A stretch of DNA of 64,000 bases from contig NZ_JBEPTL010000001.1 of NCBI RefSeq assembly GCF_040549465.1, positions 62,001-126,000 on the forward strand, given 5' to 3'. The notes beneath the pieces were generated by a model, which made no database searches, was not told the DNA's origin, and saw only the letters and a program-made list of their open reading frames with translations. Made by a program: the position numbers and the translations under genes. This document shows, piece after piece, positions 1 through 8,446 of the stretch (positions are counted from its first letter, which is position 1; the number at the start of each line of letters is the position of its first letter). This DNA comes from Lacisediminihabitans sp040549465. Its GTDB lineage: Bacteria > Actinomycetota > Actinomycetes > Actinomycetales > Microbacteriaceae.

Positions 1-1
1 C

Positions 2-565
2 TCGCCCAAGCCCTCGAGCAGCGAGCTGATGGCAACGCAGGTACTCGAGCAACTCGCTGCCCACGGAGTGCCCGGCGAGAGTGTTCGCATCATCGACCAG
101 TCGATCACGCCAGGGGTGGAGACGGATATGGGAAGCGGAGATGGATGGCCCGCCCTGCGCGACCGCATCCTGGCTTCAGACATCCTGCTGGTGTCGACGC
201 CGATCTGGATGGGACATGCCTCAAGTCTGGCCCAGGTCGTGATGGAGCGACTCGACGCCGAGCTCTCCTTCACCGACGCTGCCGGTCGTCCACATCTCTA
301 CGGCAAGGTCGCGATCGTCTCCGTTGTCGGCAATGAAGACGGCGCGCACAAAGCGACAGCGGATCTCTTCCAGGCACTGAACGACGTCGGTTTCACTATC
401 CCTGCCCAGGGCGGCACGTACTGGAACGGTGAGGCCATGCAGACCGTCGACTACAAAGACCTCGATTCGACACCGGACCCGGTGGCAAGCGCGACGAGCG
501 CGATGGCGGCTAATGCCGCCCATCTCGCTCGGGCTCTCAAGGCTTCGAACTATCCCGCGTCTTAA
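2..565 (+). CDS. NAD(P)H-dependent flavin oxidoreductase (flavodoxin fold), 5' end outside window
   Basis: The reading frame is already open at base 2, where it reads SPKPSSSELM. This is the usual phosphate-loop region of NADPH-dependent FMN reductases, so the ATG at 29 is internal and the true start lies upstream of the window. The visible part has the second-strand segment SDILLVSTPIWMGHASSL (flavin-binding loop of the family) and a later KVAIVSVVGNEDGAH strand-loop. It probably reduces flavins or quinones in the cytosol at the expense of NAD(P)H; the substrate cannot be told. Family-level confidence is good. The gene is complete at its 3' end (TAA at 563-565). Confidence 0.8.
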   Translation, partial: SPKPSSSELMATQVLEQLAAHGVPGESVRIIDQSITPGVETDMGSGDGWPALRDRILASDILLVSTPIWMGHASSLAQVVMERLDAELSFTDAAGRPHLYGKVAIVSVVGNEDGAHKATADLFQALNDVGFTIPAQGGTYWNGEAMQTVDYKDLDSTPDPVASATSAMAANAAHLARALKASNYPAS

Positions 566-646
566 TGGCACTTTTTCGCGACCCCTGTCAAGCCCCTACT
601 TTTTTGTCGCAGCTGATTTAGCCTTTTCTCAGATGCAGCAAGCGAG

Positions 647-661
647 ACGAGACCGTCTCGT
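647..661. other. 15-bp palindrome in the sigma-factor leader
   Basis: ACGAGAC and GTCTCGT flank a single central C in the 272-bp gap before the SigB-like gene. It could be a repressor site or the stem of a transcript hairpin. No typical -35/-10 pair could be assigned with confidence elsewhere in this gap. Confidence 0.35.
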
Positions 662-837
662 ATAGCGCAGCATGCTTCTTGATGACTGGTGCAGGAGAGA
701 CGGTTCTACGATTTTCCTCGGCCGCGCCCAGTACGACGATCGCAGTGTTTTATGCCATATTTTTCGGCGGCTTGTCAACCCCTCCCGCTGAGGGAATTCG
801 GTCAATAGGTTTGTTCCAACCACTTTGGGGGTCACAA

Positions 838-1797
838 ATGAGTATCACCGCATACGAAGTCTCTGAAGCAAATATCATCGAAGCGCGTGGCGACGCGCGG
901 GTCTCGAGCGATCCGCTCCGCGACTACCTGCAGCAGATCGGTCGTACCCCACTGCTGACAGCCGACGAAGAGGTTTCGCTGGCCCGTCGTATCGAGATCG
1001 GCGTCCTGGCCGACGAACGAATCGCCAACGAGCCGGACCTCGATGCGAAGCTGAAGCGTGAGCTGCAGTGGCTCGCTCGCGACGGCGATCGTGCCTACGA
1101 CACCTTCATTTGCTCCAACCTGCGACTGGTCGTGAGCATCGCGAAACGTTACGCCGGGCGAGGGCTCCCAATCATGGATGTGATCCAGGAGGGCAATCTC
1201 GGTCTGGTGCGCGCGGTCGAGAAGTTCGATTACACGATCGGCAACAAGTTCTCCACCTACGCGACCTGGTGGATCCGGCAGTCGGTACTGCGCGGAATAG
1301 CCGACTCGAGCCGCATCATCCGCATTCCGGTGCACACCGTCGAGAAGATGGACAAGCTCGACAGGGTGCGTCGTGACCTGGGGGCTGAACTCGGACGCAC
1401 CCCCACGATCGTCGAGGTGGCGGATGCCGCGCAGGTGAGCGTGGAAGAAGTGCTCAGGCTCGACAAGACCGACCACGACACCATCTCGCTCGGCCTGCCC
1501 ATCGGTGACGATGGCAGTACGGAACTCGGCGACTTGATCGAGGACGCCGACACTCCGGAGCCTTTCGAGAGCGTCGAACTCGGCCTGCGCTATGACGACA
1601 TTCGCCGCAAGCTCGACGCGCTGCCGCCGCGAGATGCCACAGTCATCCGTCTCCGTTTCGGGCTGGAAGGCCGCAAGGCCCTCACCCTCGATGAGGTTGG
1701 AGAACTGTATGGCATCACCCGCGAGCGGGTGCGCCAGCTGGAGACGCGCAGCCTCAAGAGGCTGCGCAGCGCCGATCTGAAGTCATACCTCGCCTGA
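838..1797 (+). CDS. sigB: RNA polymerase sigma factor, group 2 (SigB/HrdB-like)
   Basis: Encodes a 319-residue sigma-70 protein that directs core RNA polymerase to promoters. Region 1.2 (DPLRDYLQQIGRTPLLTADE), region 2 (NLRLVVSIAKRYAGRGLPIM, then EGNLGLVRAVEKFDY and FSTYATWWIRQSV), region 3 and region 4.2 (ITRERVRQLETRSLKRLR) are all present. There is no long acidic N-terminus, unlike the primary sigma at 45368, so this is most likely the non-essential stress or stationary-phase paralogue. The frame is open from 679, but I chose ATG 838 because GGGGGT precedes it at good spacing and the homologous sequence begins shortly after. The symbol is by analogy with mycobacterial SigB. Confidence 0.85.
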   Translation: MSITAYEVSEANIIEARGDARVSSDPLRDYLQQIGRTPLLTADEEVSLARRIEIGVLADERIANEPDLDAKLKRELQWLARDGDRAYDTFICSNLRLVVSIAKRYAGRGLPIMDVIQEGNLGLVRAVEKFDYTIGNKFSTYATWWIRQSVLRGIADSSRIIRIPVHTVEKMDKLDRVRRDLGAELGRTPTIVEVADAAQVSVEEVLRLDKTDHDTISLGLPIGDDGSTELGDLIEDADTPEPFESVELGLRYDDIRRKLDALPPRDATVIRLRFGLEGRKALTLDEVGELYGITRERVRQLETRSLKRLRSADLKSYLA

Positions 1798-1817
1798 GCG
1801 AACCCGACCCCGCCACT

Positions 1818-2006
1818 TCAGTCGCTGAACTCGGGATTTTCCTGCTCTTCCTGGGCTTGCTCGAACGAGATGTCGTCATTCTCACTCGGAGGCTTTTCAG
1901 AAACCAATGCCTCGGGATCAACGTGTTCTTCGTATTTCTCTTTCGCTTCTTCGTCTTCGGGTCCGACGCTGGTGTACTCGTGGTACCGATCTCGATTCTC
2001 TGGCAT
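1818..2006 (-). CDS. small acidic hypothetical protein
   Basis: Sixty-two residues, starting MPENRDRYHEY, very rich in Glu and Asp, with no Cys and no hydrophobic segment; it is probably a soluble, largely disordered cytosolic protein. The ATG at 2006 is preceded by GAGAGGGGG at a suitable distance, which supports this start over a longer open frame to 2075. It converges with the sigma-factor gene, leaving about 20 bp between the stops. I do not recognise a function. Confidence 0.55.
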   Translation of the reverse strand: MPENRDRYHEYTSVGPEDEEAKEKYEEHVDPEALVSEKPPSENDDISFEQAQEEQENPEFSD

Positions 2007-2124
2007 TGCAGGGAATCCCCCTCTCACCCTCCTAGACGTCATTGTCGTCTCGGCATTGTTTGACGGTAGGCCCACCCCGATCGAGCCTCAAGGCCTTGAC
2101 GCAACTCGTGTCGCGTGTAGGCGC

Positions 2125-2445
2125 CTATTCCTCGCTGGTCTTTCCCAGCGCACCGACCTCTTCCGTAAGCTGAAGACCCGCAGCACTGTTGGAGGACTGG
2201 GTGAGCAACTCGAGCCACTCACGGTTGATCTTGGGCATCCGTCCGCCGTTGTAACGGAACACCATCGGGATGGCCGAGTCGAGCCAGATCGTGCTGCGTC
2301 CGTCGCCGACACTCTGCTCATCGCGCCAGGAGAAGAAGAAGCTTTCGTCACGACGCAGTTTCGCACCGATCACCAGTTGCAGGTGCGCGAGAACGCGGTC
2401 GTCGAAGATGATCTCGATGGTCGGGCCGTACAGTAATTTTCCCAA
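2125..2445 (-). CDS. small conserved protein (DUF7882-like, often mislabelled DNA ligase)
   Basis: A 106-residue protein beginning with GKLLYGPTIEIIFDDRVLAHLQ and carrying the segments FFFSWRDE and IWLDSAIPMVFRYNGGRMP. I recall this pattern from a small family in Microbacteriaceae that often sits near ligD and is sometimes annotated as ATP-dependent DNA ligase, although none of the ligase motifs is present. It uses TTG as start (no other start exists before Met79), and only a weak AGCAGG lies upstream. It is transcribed in the same direction as ligD, 66 bp after it. A role in end joining is only a guess from position. Confidence 0.6.
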   Translation of the reverse strand: MGKLLYGPTIEIIFDDRVLAHLQLVIGAKLRRDESFFFSWRDEQSVGDGRSTIWLDSAIPMVFRYNGGRMPKINREWLELLTQSSNSAAGLQLTEEVGALGKTSEE

Positions 2446-2467
2446 CGGGACGCCTGCTTTCGTGGTG

Positions 2468-2485
2468 CGAGAGGTGCTCCTCTCG
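2468..2485 (-). terminator. hairpin behind ligD
   Basis: CGAGAGG and CCTCTCG form a perfect 7-bp stem with a 4-base loop between the ligD stop and the small downstream gene. There is no T-tract, so termination may be partial or the hairpin may be a processing or stability element. Confidence 0.4.
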
Positions 2486-2511
2486 TGGTCTGATTCGAAG
2501 GTTACTACGCG

Positions 2512-4965
2512 TCACTCCAATCGCACGTCGTCCGCAGATTTGTCGGGGCGCCAACCACGCCACGAGGGCTGGCGAAGACGTCTGGTGGCCGTCCATTCGG
2601 CGAATTCGACCTCTCCGATGAGGTCCGGCGTCACCCAGTGGGCGTCGGCGGCGTCGGCCGTCGGCACATCTTCGAACGGTGTCGTCGTGCGGGATCGCTG
2701 CGCGAGCCTGGCGTGAAGCTCGTCGAGCTGTTTATCGCTGAAGCCGGTGCCGACACGACCGACATAGCGAAGATGCCCATCCTGCGGCACGCCCATGAGC
2801 AGCGAACCGACGCCGTCGCTGCGTCGACCGTTGCCCGGCCGCCAGCCGCCGATCACCACCTCCTGGGTACGGTGGTGCTTGATCTTGATCCAGGCATGAG
2901 ATCGGCGGCTCGTCGCGTAGCGGCTGTCGCGCTCTTTGGCTACGACTCCCTCGAGTCCGAGTTCCTTGCTGGTTTTGATGGCGTGCTCGAGGTCACCAGC
3001 GAAGGCTGCGGGCACCTGGACGACGGCGCCAGGCGTCGTGGAGACGATACCCTCGAGCGCCGCGCGCCGGTCGTCGTAGGCTGTGGTGAGGAGCGACTCG
3101 TCGTCGATCTCCAGGGCGTCAAAGACGAGGTAGTTCACTGAGACTGATCTGGCTGCCCGTTCCACATCGCGTGGGGAACTGAGATTCATGCGGTTCTGCA
3201 GCAGGCCGAAGTCGGGTCGGCCGCGTTTATCGAAGGCCACGATCTCACCGTCGAAAGTAGCGCTGTCGACCGAGACGACATCTGTGAGGACTTTCAACTC
3301 CGGGTAGGTGGCTGTGAGATCTTTACCATTGCGGCTGGTCAGCGTGACCTTCCCATCTTGAACACGGGCGATCGCGCGGATGCCATCCCACTTCATTTCG
3401 AATGCCCAGCCCTCCTCAGCGGTGATGTCCTTCGCCGTGCCGAGGGTCGCGAGCATGGGGGAGAAGTCCGTGGTTTTCGCGCGGGGCGCGACTGTCCTGG
3501 GCCGCGTGATGTCGGCGGATGTCGCGACCGGCTTCATGAGATGGATCAGCCAGTTCTGGGCGGCCTTGCCGTCGCCGCCGGTATGGATCAGCGCAAAACG
3601 TCGTGGTGTGCCCAGTCCGCCCTTCTTCTCCCCGTGCAACGTCACGATGATCTCTTCGTCGTCTCGCCATTTCTCCAGGTCGTAGTGTCCGGCGTCCCAG
3701 ATCTTCACCTCGCCGCCGCCGTACTCTCCGGCGGGGATCATGCCTTCGAAGGCACCGTACTCGAGCGGATGATCCTCGGTCTGGACCGCGAGATGGTTGC
3801 CTTTCGAATCGGTCGGAATACCCTTCGGAAGTGCCCAGCTCACCAGCACGCCGTCATGTTCCAGGCGGAAGTCGTAGTGAAGGTTGCGGGCATGATGCTC
3901 CTGGATCACAAAGGACTTTCCGTCGCTCGAAGTCGCGCGTTCCTGCGGAACCGGCTCCGGCGTCTTCGCGGCGTCACGTTTGCTTCGATACTTCTCCAGC
4001 CGGTCGGCGGCCGTCGGCGTCGCGGCGAAGTCTCGCAGGTGCGACTCTGTTGGTTCGAGTGAGTCGAGGTGCCCGCTCGTCAGGTCGGCGAGTGGGTCGC
4101 CGCGTCTCTTCACACGGCGCAGCACTTCGCGGTAGTCGAGCTGGACCAGATCCTTGCTCGCCAGCTCCCGCCAGGTACGGGGTGCGGCCACCATGGGGAA
4201 TTCACGGCCACGCAGCGAGTAGGGCGTGATGGTGGTCTTCGAACCGTTGTTCTGGCTCCAGTCGAGCAGTACCTTGCCCGGGCGGAGGGCTTTCTTCATA
4301 TCGCTGACCACGAGATCCGGATGATCGGCTTCGAGGGAGCGAGCGAGTTCGTGGGCGACGGCTGAGACCTGGTCAGAGGTCTGCTTTCCGTCCAGTGCGG
4401 CGTAGAGGTGGATGCCTTTGCTGCCGCTGGTCACCGGCATGGCGGAGAGTCCCATGTCGGTGAGGATGTCGCGAACCAGCTTCGCGACCTCCACGCACTC
4501 TGCAAGGCCGGCGCCCTCGCCAGGGTCGAGGTCGAGCACGAGGCGGTCGGGGTTACGCGGTGTTCCGGTGCGGCCGAATTGCCACTGCGGAACATGGATC
4601 TCGAGGGCTGCGATCTGACCGAGCCAGATGAGTGTCGCCGTATCGTTCACGAGCGGATAGTCGTTGCTGTGGTCCTTGTGCTCGATGGTGCGGCGCTTGA
4701 CCCAGGACGGCGTTGAATCGTCGAGGTTCTTCTGGAAGAACATCTGGCCGGGGTCATCCGCAGTCCCCACCCCGTGAACCCAGCGTTTGCGCGTGGCCGG
4801 GCGGTTGGCTGCATGGGGGATCAGAACAGTGGCGATCTCCGCGTAGTAGGCGAGAACATCGCCTTTGGTCGTACCGGTCGAGGGGTAGAGCACCTTGTCG
4901 AGGTTCGTCAGCGTGATGCGGTGACCGTCGACAGTGACTTTCTCGGTTTGTGATTCGGATGCCAT
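2512..4965 (-). CDS. ligD: multifunctional ATP-dependent DNA ligase LigD (polymerase, phosphoesterase and ligase domains)
   Basis: Repairs DNA double-strand breaks by non-homologous end joining together with Ku. The 817-residue protein has the domain order polymerase-phosphoesterase-ligase, as in mycobacteria. The primase-like polymerase (about residues 10-290) shows VLDLDPGEG with the catalytic DxD and SGSKGIHLY. The 3'-phosphoesterase (about 350-480) has HHARNLHYDFRLE and PAGEYGGGEVKIWD. The ligase domain (about 500-810) has the nucleotidyl Lys in EMKWDGIRA near residue 525, DGEIVAF, EGVVAKE and WIKIKHH. ATG 4965 is chosen over the longer frame because GCGAGGAC precedes it. The gene is divergent from ku, 117 bp apart, so the two probably share a control region. 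Confidence 0.95.
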   Translation of the reverse strand: MASESQTEKVTVDGHRITLTNLDKVLYPSTGTTKGDVLAYYAEIATVLIPHAANRPATRKRWVHGVGTADDPGQMFFQKNLDDSTPSWVKRRTIEHKDHSNDYPLVNDTATLIWLGQIAALEIHVPQWQFGRTGTPRNPDRLVLDLDPGEGAGLAECVEVAKLVRDILTDMGLSAMPVTSGSKGIHLYAALDGKQTSDQVSAVAHELARSLEADHPDLVVSDMKKALRPGKVLLDWSQNNGSKTTITPYSLRGREFPMVAAPRTWRELASKDLVQLDYREVLRRVKRRGDPLADLTSGHLDSLEPTESHLRDFAATPTAADRLEKYRSKRDAAKTPEPVPQERATSSDGKSFVIQEHHARNLHYDFRLEHDGVLVSWALPKGIPTDSKGNHLAVQTEDHPLEYGAFEGMIPAGEYGGGEVKIWDAGHYDLEKWRDDEEIIVTLHGEKKGGLGTPRRFALIHTGGDGKAAQNWLIHLMKPVATSADITRPRTVAPRAKTTDFSPMLATLGTAKDITAEEGWAFEMKWDGIRAIARVQDGKVTLTSRNGKDLTATYPELKVLTDVVSVDSATFDGEIVAFDKRGRPDFGLLQNRMNLSSPRDVERAARSVSVNYLVFDALEIDDESLLTTAYDDRRAALEGIVSTTPGAVVQVPAAFAGDLEHAIKTSKELGLEGVVAKERDSRYATSRRSHAWIKIKHHRTQEVVIGGWRPGNGRRSDGVGSLLMGVPQDGHLRYVGRVGTGFSDKQLDELHARLAQRSRTTTPFEDVPTADAADAHWVTPDLIGEVEFAEWTATRRLRQPSWRGWRPDKSADDVRLE

Positions 4966-5082
4966 CTGTCCTCGCTCGCAGCGCCGGGCGCTAGAAAGGC
5001 CGGGACTGCCCAAAACCTACTCCGAAACGCGAAAGGGTCAAGCCCCGCGCGCACGGAGGGCCGCCTGGTGTGGAATAGGAAT

Positions 5083-5910
5083 ATGCGAGCAATCTGGACC
5101 GGCGCGATCACCTTCGGTCTCGTGAATGTACCCGTCAAGGTGTACAGCGCGACCGAGGATCATGACCTTTCCCTGCACCAGGTGCACGACAAGGATGGCG
5201 GTCGCATCAAGTACCAGCGTCGGTGCGAGATCTGCGGCAAGATCGTGAGCTACGACCACATCGACAAGGCCTTCGATGACGGCGACAAGACGGTCGTGCT
5301 CACCGACGACGACCTGTCGACTCTCCCTGCGGAGCGAAGCCGCGAGATCGAGGTGGTCGAGTTCGTGCCGAGCGATCAGCTCGATCCGATCATGTTCGAC
5401 CGAAGCTACTTTCTCGAACCGGATTCGAAGTCGCCGAAGGCCTACGCGCTGTTGCGAAGAACTCTCGAAGAGACAGATCGCACGGCCATCGTGCACTTTG
5501 CCCTGCGGCAGAAGACGAGACTCGGCGCCCTTCGGGTGCATGACAACGTGCTCATGCTGCAGTCGCTGCTCTGGGACGACGAGGTGCGCGAAGCGAAGTT
5601 TCCCGCGCTCGAGGAACGGACACGGGTGTCGGCCAAGGAACTCGAGATGTCGTCGGCGCTCGTCGATAGTTTTGCATCGGATTTCAGCCCGGAGAAGTTC
5701 AGCGACGAATACCAGGAGGAGTTGAAGAAGCTCATCGACGCCAAGCTCAAGGAGGGCGATGCGCTCGATACCGCGAAGACTTTCGGTGAGGAAGAGGAGC
5801 CGGAGGAAGGCGGCGGCGAGGTGATCGACCTGATGGAGGCGCTCCGCAAGAGTGTCGAGAAGAACCGCAGCAGTGCCCCGGCGAAGAAGACCTCACGGAA
5901 GAAGGGATAG
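5083..5910 (+). CDS. ku: DNA end-binding protein Ku
   Basis: Bacterial Ku forms a homodimeric ring around broken DNA ends and recruits LigD. The 275-residue protein opens with MRAIWTGAITFGLVNVPVKV, the hallmark start of the family, followed by the core beta-barrel including RCEICGKIV and the LLRRTLEET-IVHFALRQK segment. The C-terminus is acidic (EEEEPEEGGGE) and then strongly basic (AKKTSRKKG), the short lysine-rich tail known to modulate DNA threading in other Ku proteins. ATG 5083 is preceded by GGAATAGGA; an in-frame GTG at 5068 is less likely because family members begin at MR(A/S)IW. Confidence 0.95.
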   Translation: MRAIWTGAITFGLVNVPVKVYSATEDHDLSLHQVHDKDGGRIKYQRRCEICGKIVSYDHIDKAFDDGDKTVVLTDDDLSTLPAERSREIEVVEFVPSDQLDPIMFDRSYFLEPDSKSPKAYALLRRTLEETDRTAIVHFALRQKTRLGALRVHDNVLMLQSLLWDDEVREAKFPALEERTRVSAKELEMSSALVDSFASDFSPEKFSDEYQEELKKLIDAKLKEGDALDTAKTFGEEEEPEEGGGEVIDLMEALRKSVEKNRSSAPAKKTSRKKG

Positions 5911-5912
5911 CG

Positions 5913-6025
5913 ATGCCCGGTGAACGAAACCCGCGACTGAAGGATCCGAAGCTCTATGAGGAGTTCCGTGACGATCGGATTCGAAATCGAAGGCCAGGAC
6001 GCCGTCGGCAGCGATAGCGATTCGG
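5913..6025 (+). pseudogene. frameshifted DUF7218-like small protein
   Basis: Two bases after ku a frame opens with MPGERNPRLKDPKLYEEFRD, the conserved start of a family of small actinobacterial proteins (about 50 residues) that usually continue GDSKEKAARI. Here the frame changes after 5975: the expected continuation DSKSKA is encoded from 5978 in the frame shifted by one lost base, while the original frame runs into TAG at 6015. The rest of the family C-terminus is not recognisable. It is either a decayed gene or a one-base sequencing error in a gene that has also diverged. Confidence 0.5.
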
Positions 6026-6087
6026 AAGTTTGAGACCAATGTTTCATTGCCTTCGGCCCGTCATCCTGAGAAATTGCTGCGCGCCAA

Positions 6088-6093
6088 TATCAT
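6088..6093 (+). promoter_or_regulatory. -10 box TATCAT of a leaderless promoter
   Basis: TATCAT lies exactly 6 bases before ATG 6100, with no Shine-Dalgarno sequence, so transcription probably starts at the A of the start codon. This also decides the permease start in favour of 6100 over GTG 6094. Confidence 0.55.
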
Positions 6094-6099
6094 GTGGGC

Positions 6100-8430
6100 A
6101 TGGCTAACCACGACGACGCCGGCGAGAGATCCTCCGCTGCGACGCCGTCGGTTCCCACAGGACCCCGACGCTCCACATTCGCGCCGCCACCGGCGGTCGC
6201 TTCGAGGCAGCCGGACGAGTCGATCGTTTCCGATGATGAGCGGGATTACGACGACGACGCTCTGGCCGATGCTCTGGCCGACGAGGCGGTTCGACTTGGT
6301 TATTCCGGACCGATCCAGATCATCCGCCCCGTCACCGCTGTCGCCCGGGTTCCGCTTGCCGAACTGCCGGCGCCATCCGGACCGTCCGTTCAGCGTCCAG
6401 AACCTGACCCGGCTGACGCTCCGACTCCTGAGCCTCCCGCAGCTGAGACCGACGACCCTCCCGCCGAACTCAGCGCAGCCGTCCCCTCGATGCAGTCCCC
6501 AGCGGCCTTCCCCAGTCCGCCGGCACGGACGTCCCTGCCCGACGACGAACTGGTTCGATCGCTGAGTGAGGAATCCCGCCAACCTAACGGGATCGCCAGC
6601 GTGTTCGACAAGTTCGAGGAGCACCTGCGCCTGCGACAGCAGGAGGCGCGGACGTTTCAGGAGTGGGAGAACACGGTGCAGGCGATCGGTACGCCAGAGG
6701 CGCTCGACTATATCGAAGAGGTGAAGACCGGTTTCATCGAGGTGATTCCTGAGGTTCCGGTCGCTGTCGAGCCTGTTCCAGCGCCAGTCCCCCCGACGAA
6801 CCCGCCTCCGCTGGTCGAGCCGCCCCAGGCCTACTCACGCTTCGCTCCGCAGCCTGCGGCATCCTCGGACTTCGATTCCCTGGTGACCGGCTCAGACGAG
6901 GAGGCTTCTGACGTTCCAGAAGAGCCGGTCGTCAGCGCGCCGGCACACCTGCCTTTCGATGAGATCGCGAGTGTCGCGACATCCGCGACCCCACTGTCGA
7001 TCTTCAGCCTGGAGGTGAGCGGAAGCGAACCGACACCGCTCGACTATCGCGTCGGACGGTCGACGCGACTATTCTGGCTCTGGTTCGCAACTAATTCATC
7101 AGTGCTCAGCATCGCGTTCGGCGGCGCGCTGTTCTCGCTCGGGATGAGCCTGCGCCAGGCGATCGTGTCGGCATTCATCGGCGTTGCCATCTCCTTCATT
7201 CCTCTCGGCCTCGGCACTCTCGCGGGCAAGTGGAGCGGGCAACCAACCATGGTGATCTCTCGAGCGACCTTCGGGCTCGTCGGCAACATCGTGCCGGCCG
7301 TACTCGCCGTCATCGTCCGCCTGTTCTGGGGTGCGGTGCTGCTCTGGATCATTGCCGCTTCGGCAGGTCGGATCCTGACCGGCGCGAAGCTCGGAGGTTC
7401 ATTCACCGAACTGCAACTCACGCTGTTGGCGATGGCCGTCGGTTTCGTGATCGCCCTCGTCATCGCCTTTCTCGGCTATCGGTTGTTTGCGCGAATCCAG
7501 CTGGTGCTGACTATCGTCTCCGCCATTCTTCTCGTGGCCGTCGTCGTCGCCACCTGGCCGTCGGTGAGTATTTCCAAGGCCCTCACCGTGGGCGACGGCC
7601 AATGGATTCTCGTGGTCACCGGCGTTGTCCTGGTCTTCAGCTTCATCGGCCTGGCCTGGGCGAGCAGCAGTGCCGATCTCGCCCGCTACCAGCGCCCGAG
7701 CAGCTCCGGTGCGGCGTCGATGCTGTCGGCATCGTTCGGCGCGACTCTTCCCGGTTTCCTCCTCATCGCCTACGGAGCGCTCCTGGCCGCGTCCGACCCG
7801 ACGGTTGCGAAAGGTCTCGTCACGAATCCACTCGACACCATCGGCGACATGCTGCCCGCCTGGTTTCCGATACCGCTGCTGGCCGCGGCGGTGCTGAGCC
7901 TTCTCTCCGGTGTGGTGCTGAGCATCTATTCGGCGGGATTCGCCCTCCAATCGGCGGGGCTGAGACTCCCACGTGAATGGGGCACGGTACTGGTGGGCGC
8001 TGTGCTCTTCGCCGCAGCTCTCGTCATGACCTTCACTGTGGATGACCTCGTACCCATCTTCCGGGACATCGCGACCACGCTCGCCGTGCCGGTCGCCGCC
8101 TGGGTCGGCATTTTCGCCGCCGAGATGATGATCCGTCGTCGTCGCTTCGACGCTCTGTCGTTGCTTGCGAGGGGTGGTGCTTATCCCGCAGTGAACTGGG
8201 TCAACCTCTCGATGCTGGTGGTGGCATCCGCGATCGGGCTCGGATTCACTACGGCCACCGTGAACTGGCTCGGTTGGGAGGGATATCTCTTCTCGGCCTT
8301 CAGAGTCCCGCTGAATGGCGAGTTCGCCGGCACGGACATCGGCGTTCTCGTCGCGCTCGTACTCGGTCTGCTCACGCCTTTCGTCGCCGGGGTTCCGGCT
8401 ATTCGACGACAAGAGCTCGATCGCGCCTGA
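6100..8430 (+). CDS. NCS1-type (purine/cytosine permease-like) transporter with long disordered N-terminal extension
   Basis: A 776-residue protein in two parts. Residues 1 to about 320 are hydrophilic, rich in Pro, Ala, Glu and Asp, with a short predicted helical stretch (FEEHLRLRQQEARTFQEWEN), and look disordered and cytoplasmic. From about residue 325 come some 12 hydrophobic segments with WFATNSSVLSIAFGGALFSL near the first helix and SRATFGLVGNIVPAV, patterns typical of nucleobase:cation symporters of the NCS1 family. Such transporters are usually 400-500 residues, so the extension is unusual. The substrate is unknown; nucleobases, allantoin or thiamine precursors are possible. No other transport gene is adjacent. 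Confidence 0.7.
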   Translation: MANHDDAGERSSAATPSVPTGPRRSTFAPPPAVASRQPDESIVSDDERDYDDDALADALADEAVRLGYSGPIQIIRPVTAVARVPLAELPAPSGPSVQRPEPDPADAPTPEPPAAETDDPPAELSAAVPSMQSPAAFPSPPARTSLPDDELVRSLSEESRQPNGIASVFDKFEEHLRLRQQEARTFQEWENTVQAIGTPEALDYIEEVKTGFIEVIPEVPVAVEPVPAPVPPTNPPPLVEPPQAYSRFAPQPAASSDFDSLVTGSDEEASDVPEEPVVSAPAHLPFDEIASVATSATPLSIFSLEVSGSEPTPLDYRVGRSTRLFWLWFATNSSVLSIAFGGALFSLGMSLRQAIVSAFIGVAISFIPLGLGTLAGKWSGQPTMVISRATFGLVGNIVPAVLAVIVRLFWGAVLLWIIAASAGRILTGAKLGGSFTELQLTLLAMAVGFVIALVIAFLGYRLFARIQLVLTIVSAILLVAVVVATWPSVSISKALTVGDGQWILVVTGVVLVFSFIGLAWASSSADLARYQRPSSSGAASMLSASFGATLPGFLLIAYGALLAASDPTVAKGLVTNPLDTIGDMLPAWFPIPLLAAAVLSLLSGVVLSIYSAGFALQSAGLRLPREWGTVLVGAVLFAAALVMTFTVDDLVPIFRDIATTLAVPVAAWVGIFAAEMMIRRRRFDALSLLARGGAYPAVNWVNLSMLVVASAIGLGFTTATVNWLGWEGYLFSAFRVPLNGEFAGTDIGVLVALVLGLLTPFVAGVPAIRRQELDRA

Positions 8431-8433
8431 AAC

Positions 8434-8439
8434 TAGACT
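8434..8439 (+). promoter_or_regulatory. -10 box TAGACT of a leaderless promoter
   Basis: TAGACT is separated by 7 bases from ATG 8447, and no ribosome binding site is present. The box overlaps the short gap after the permease stop at 8430, so the Nif3 gene probably has its own promoter. Confidence 0.5.
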
Positions 8440-8446
8440 GGGCCAC

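Noticed and set aside
790..825. ECF-type promoter (GGAAT ... GTT) before the SigB-like gene
   Set aside because: The two parts are only 15 bases apart, shorter than the usual 16-19, and each occurs by chance often.
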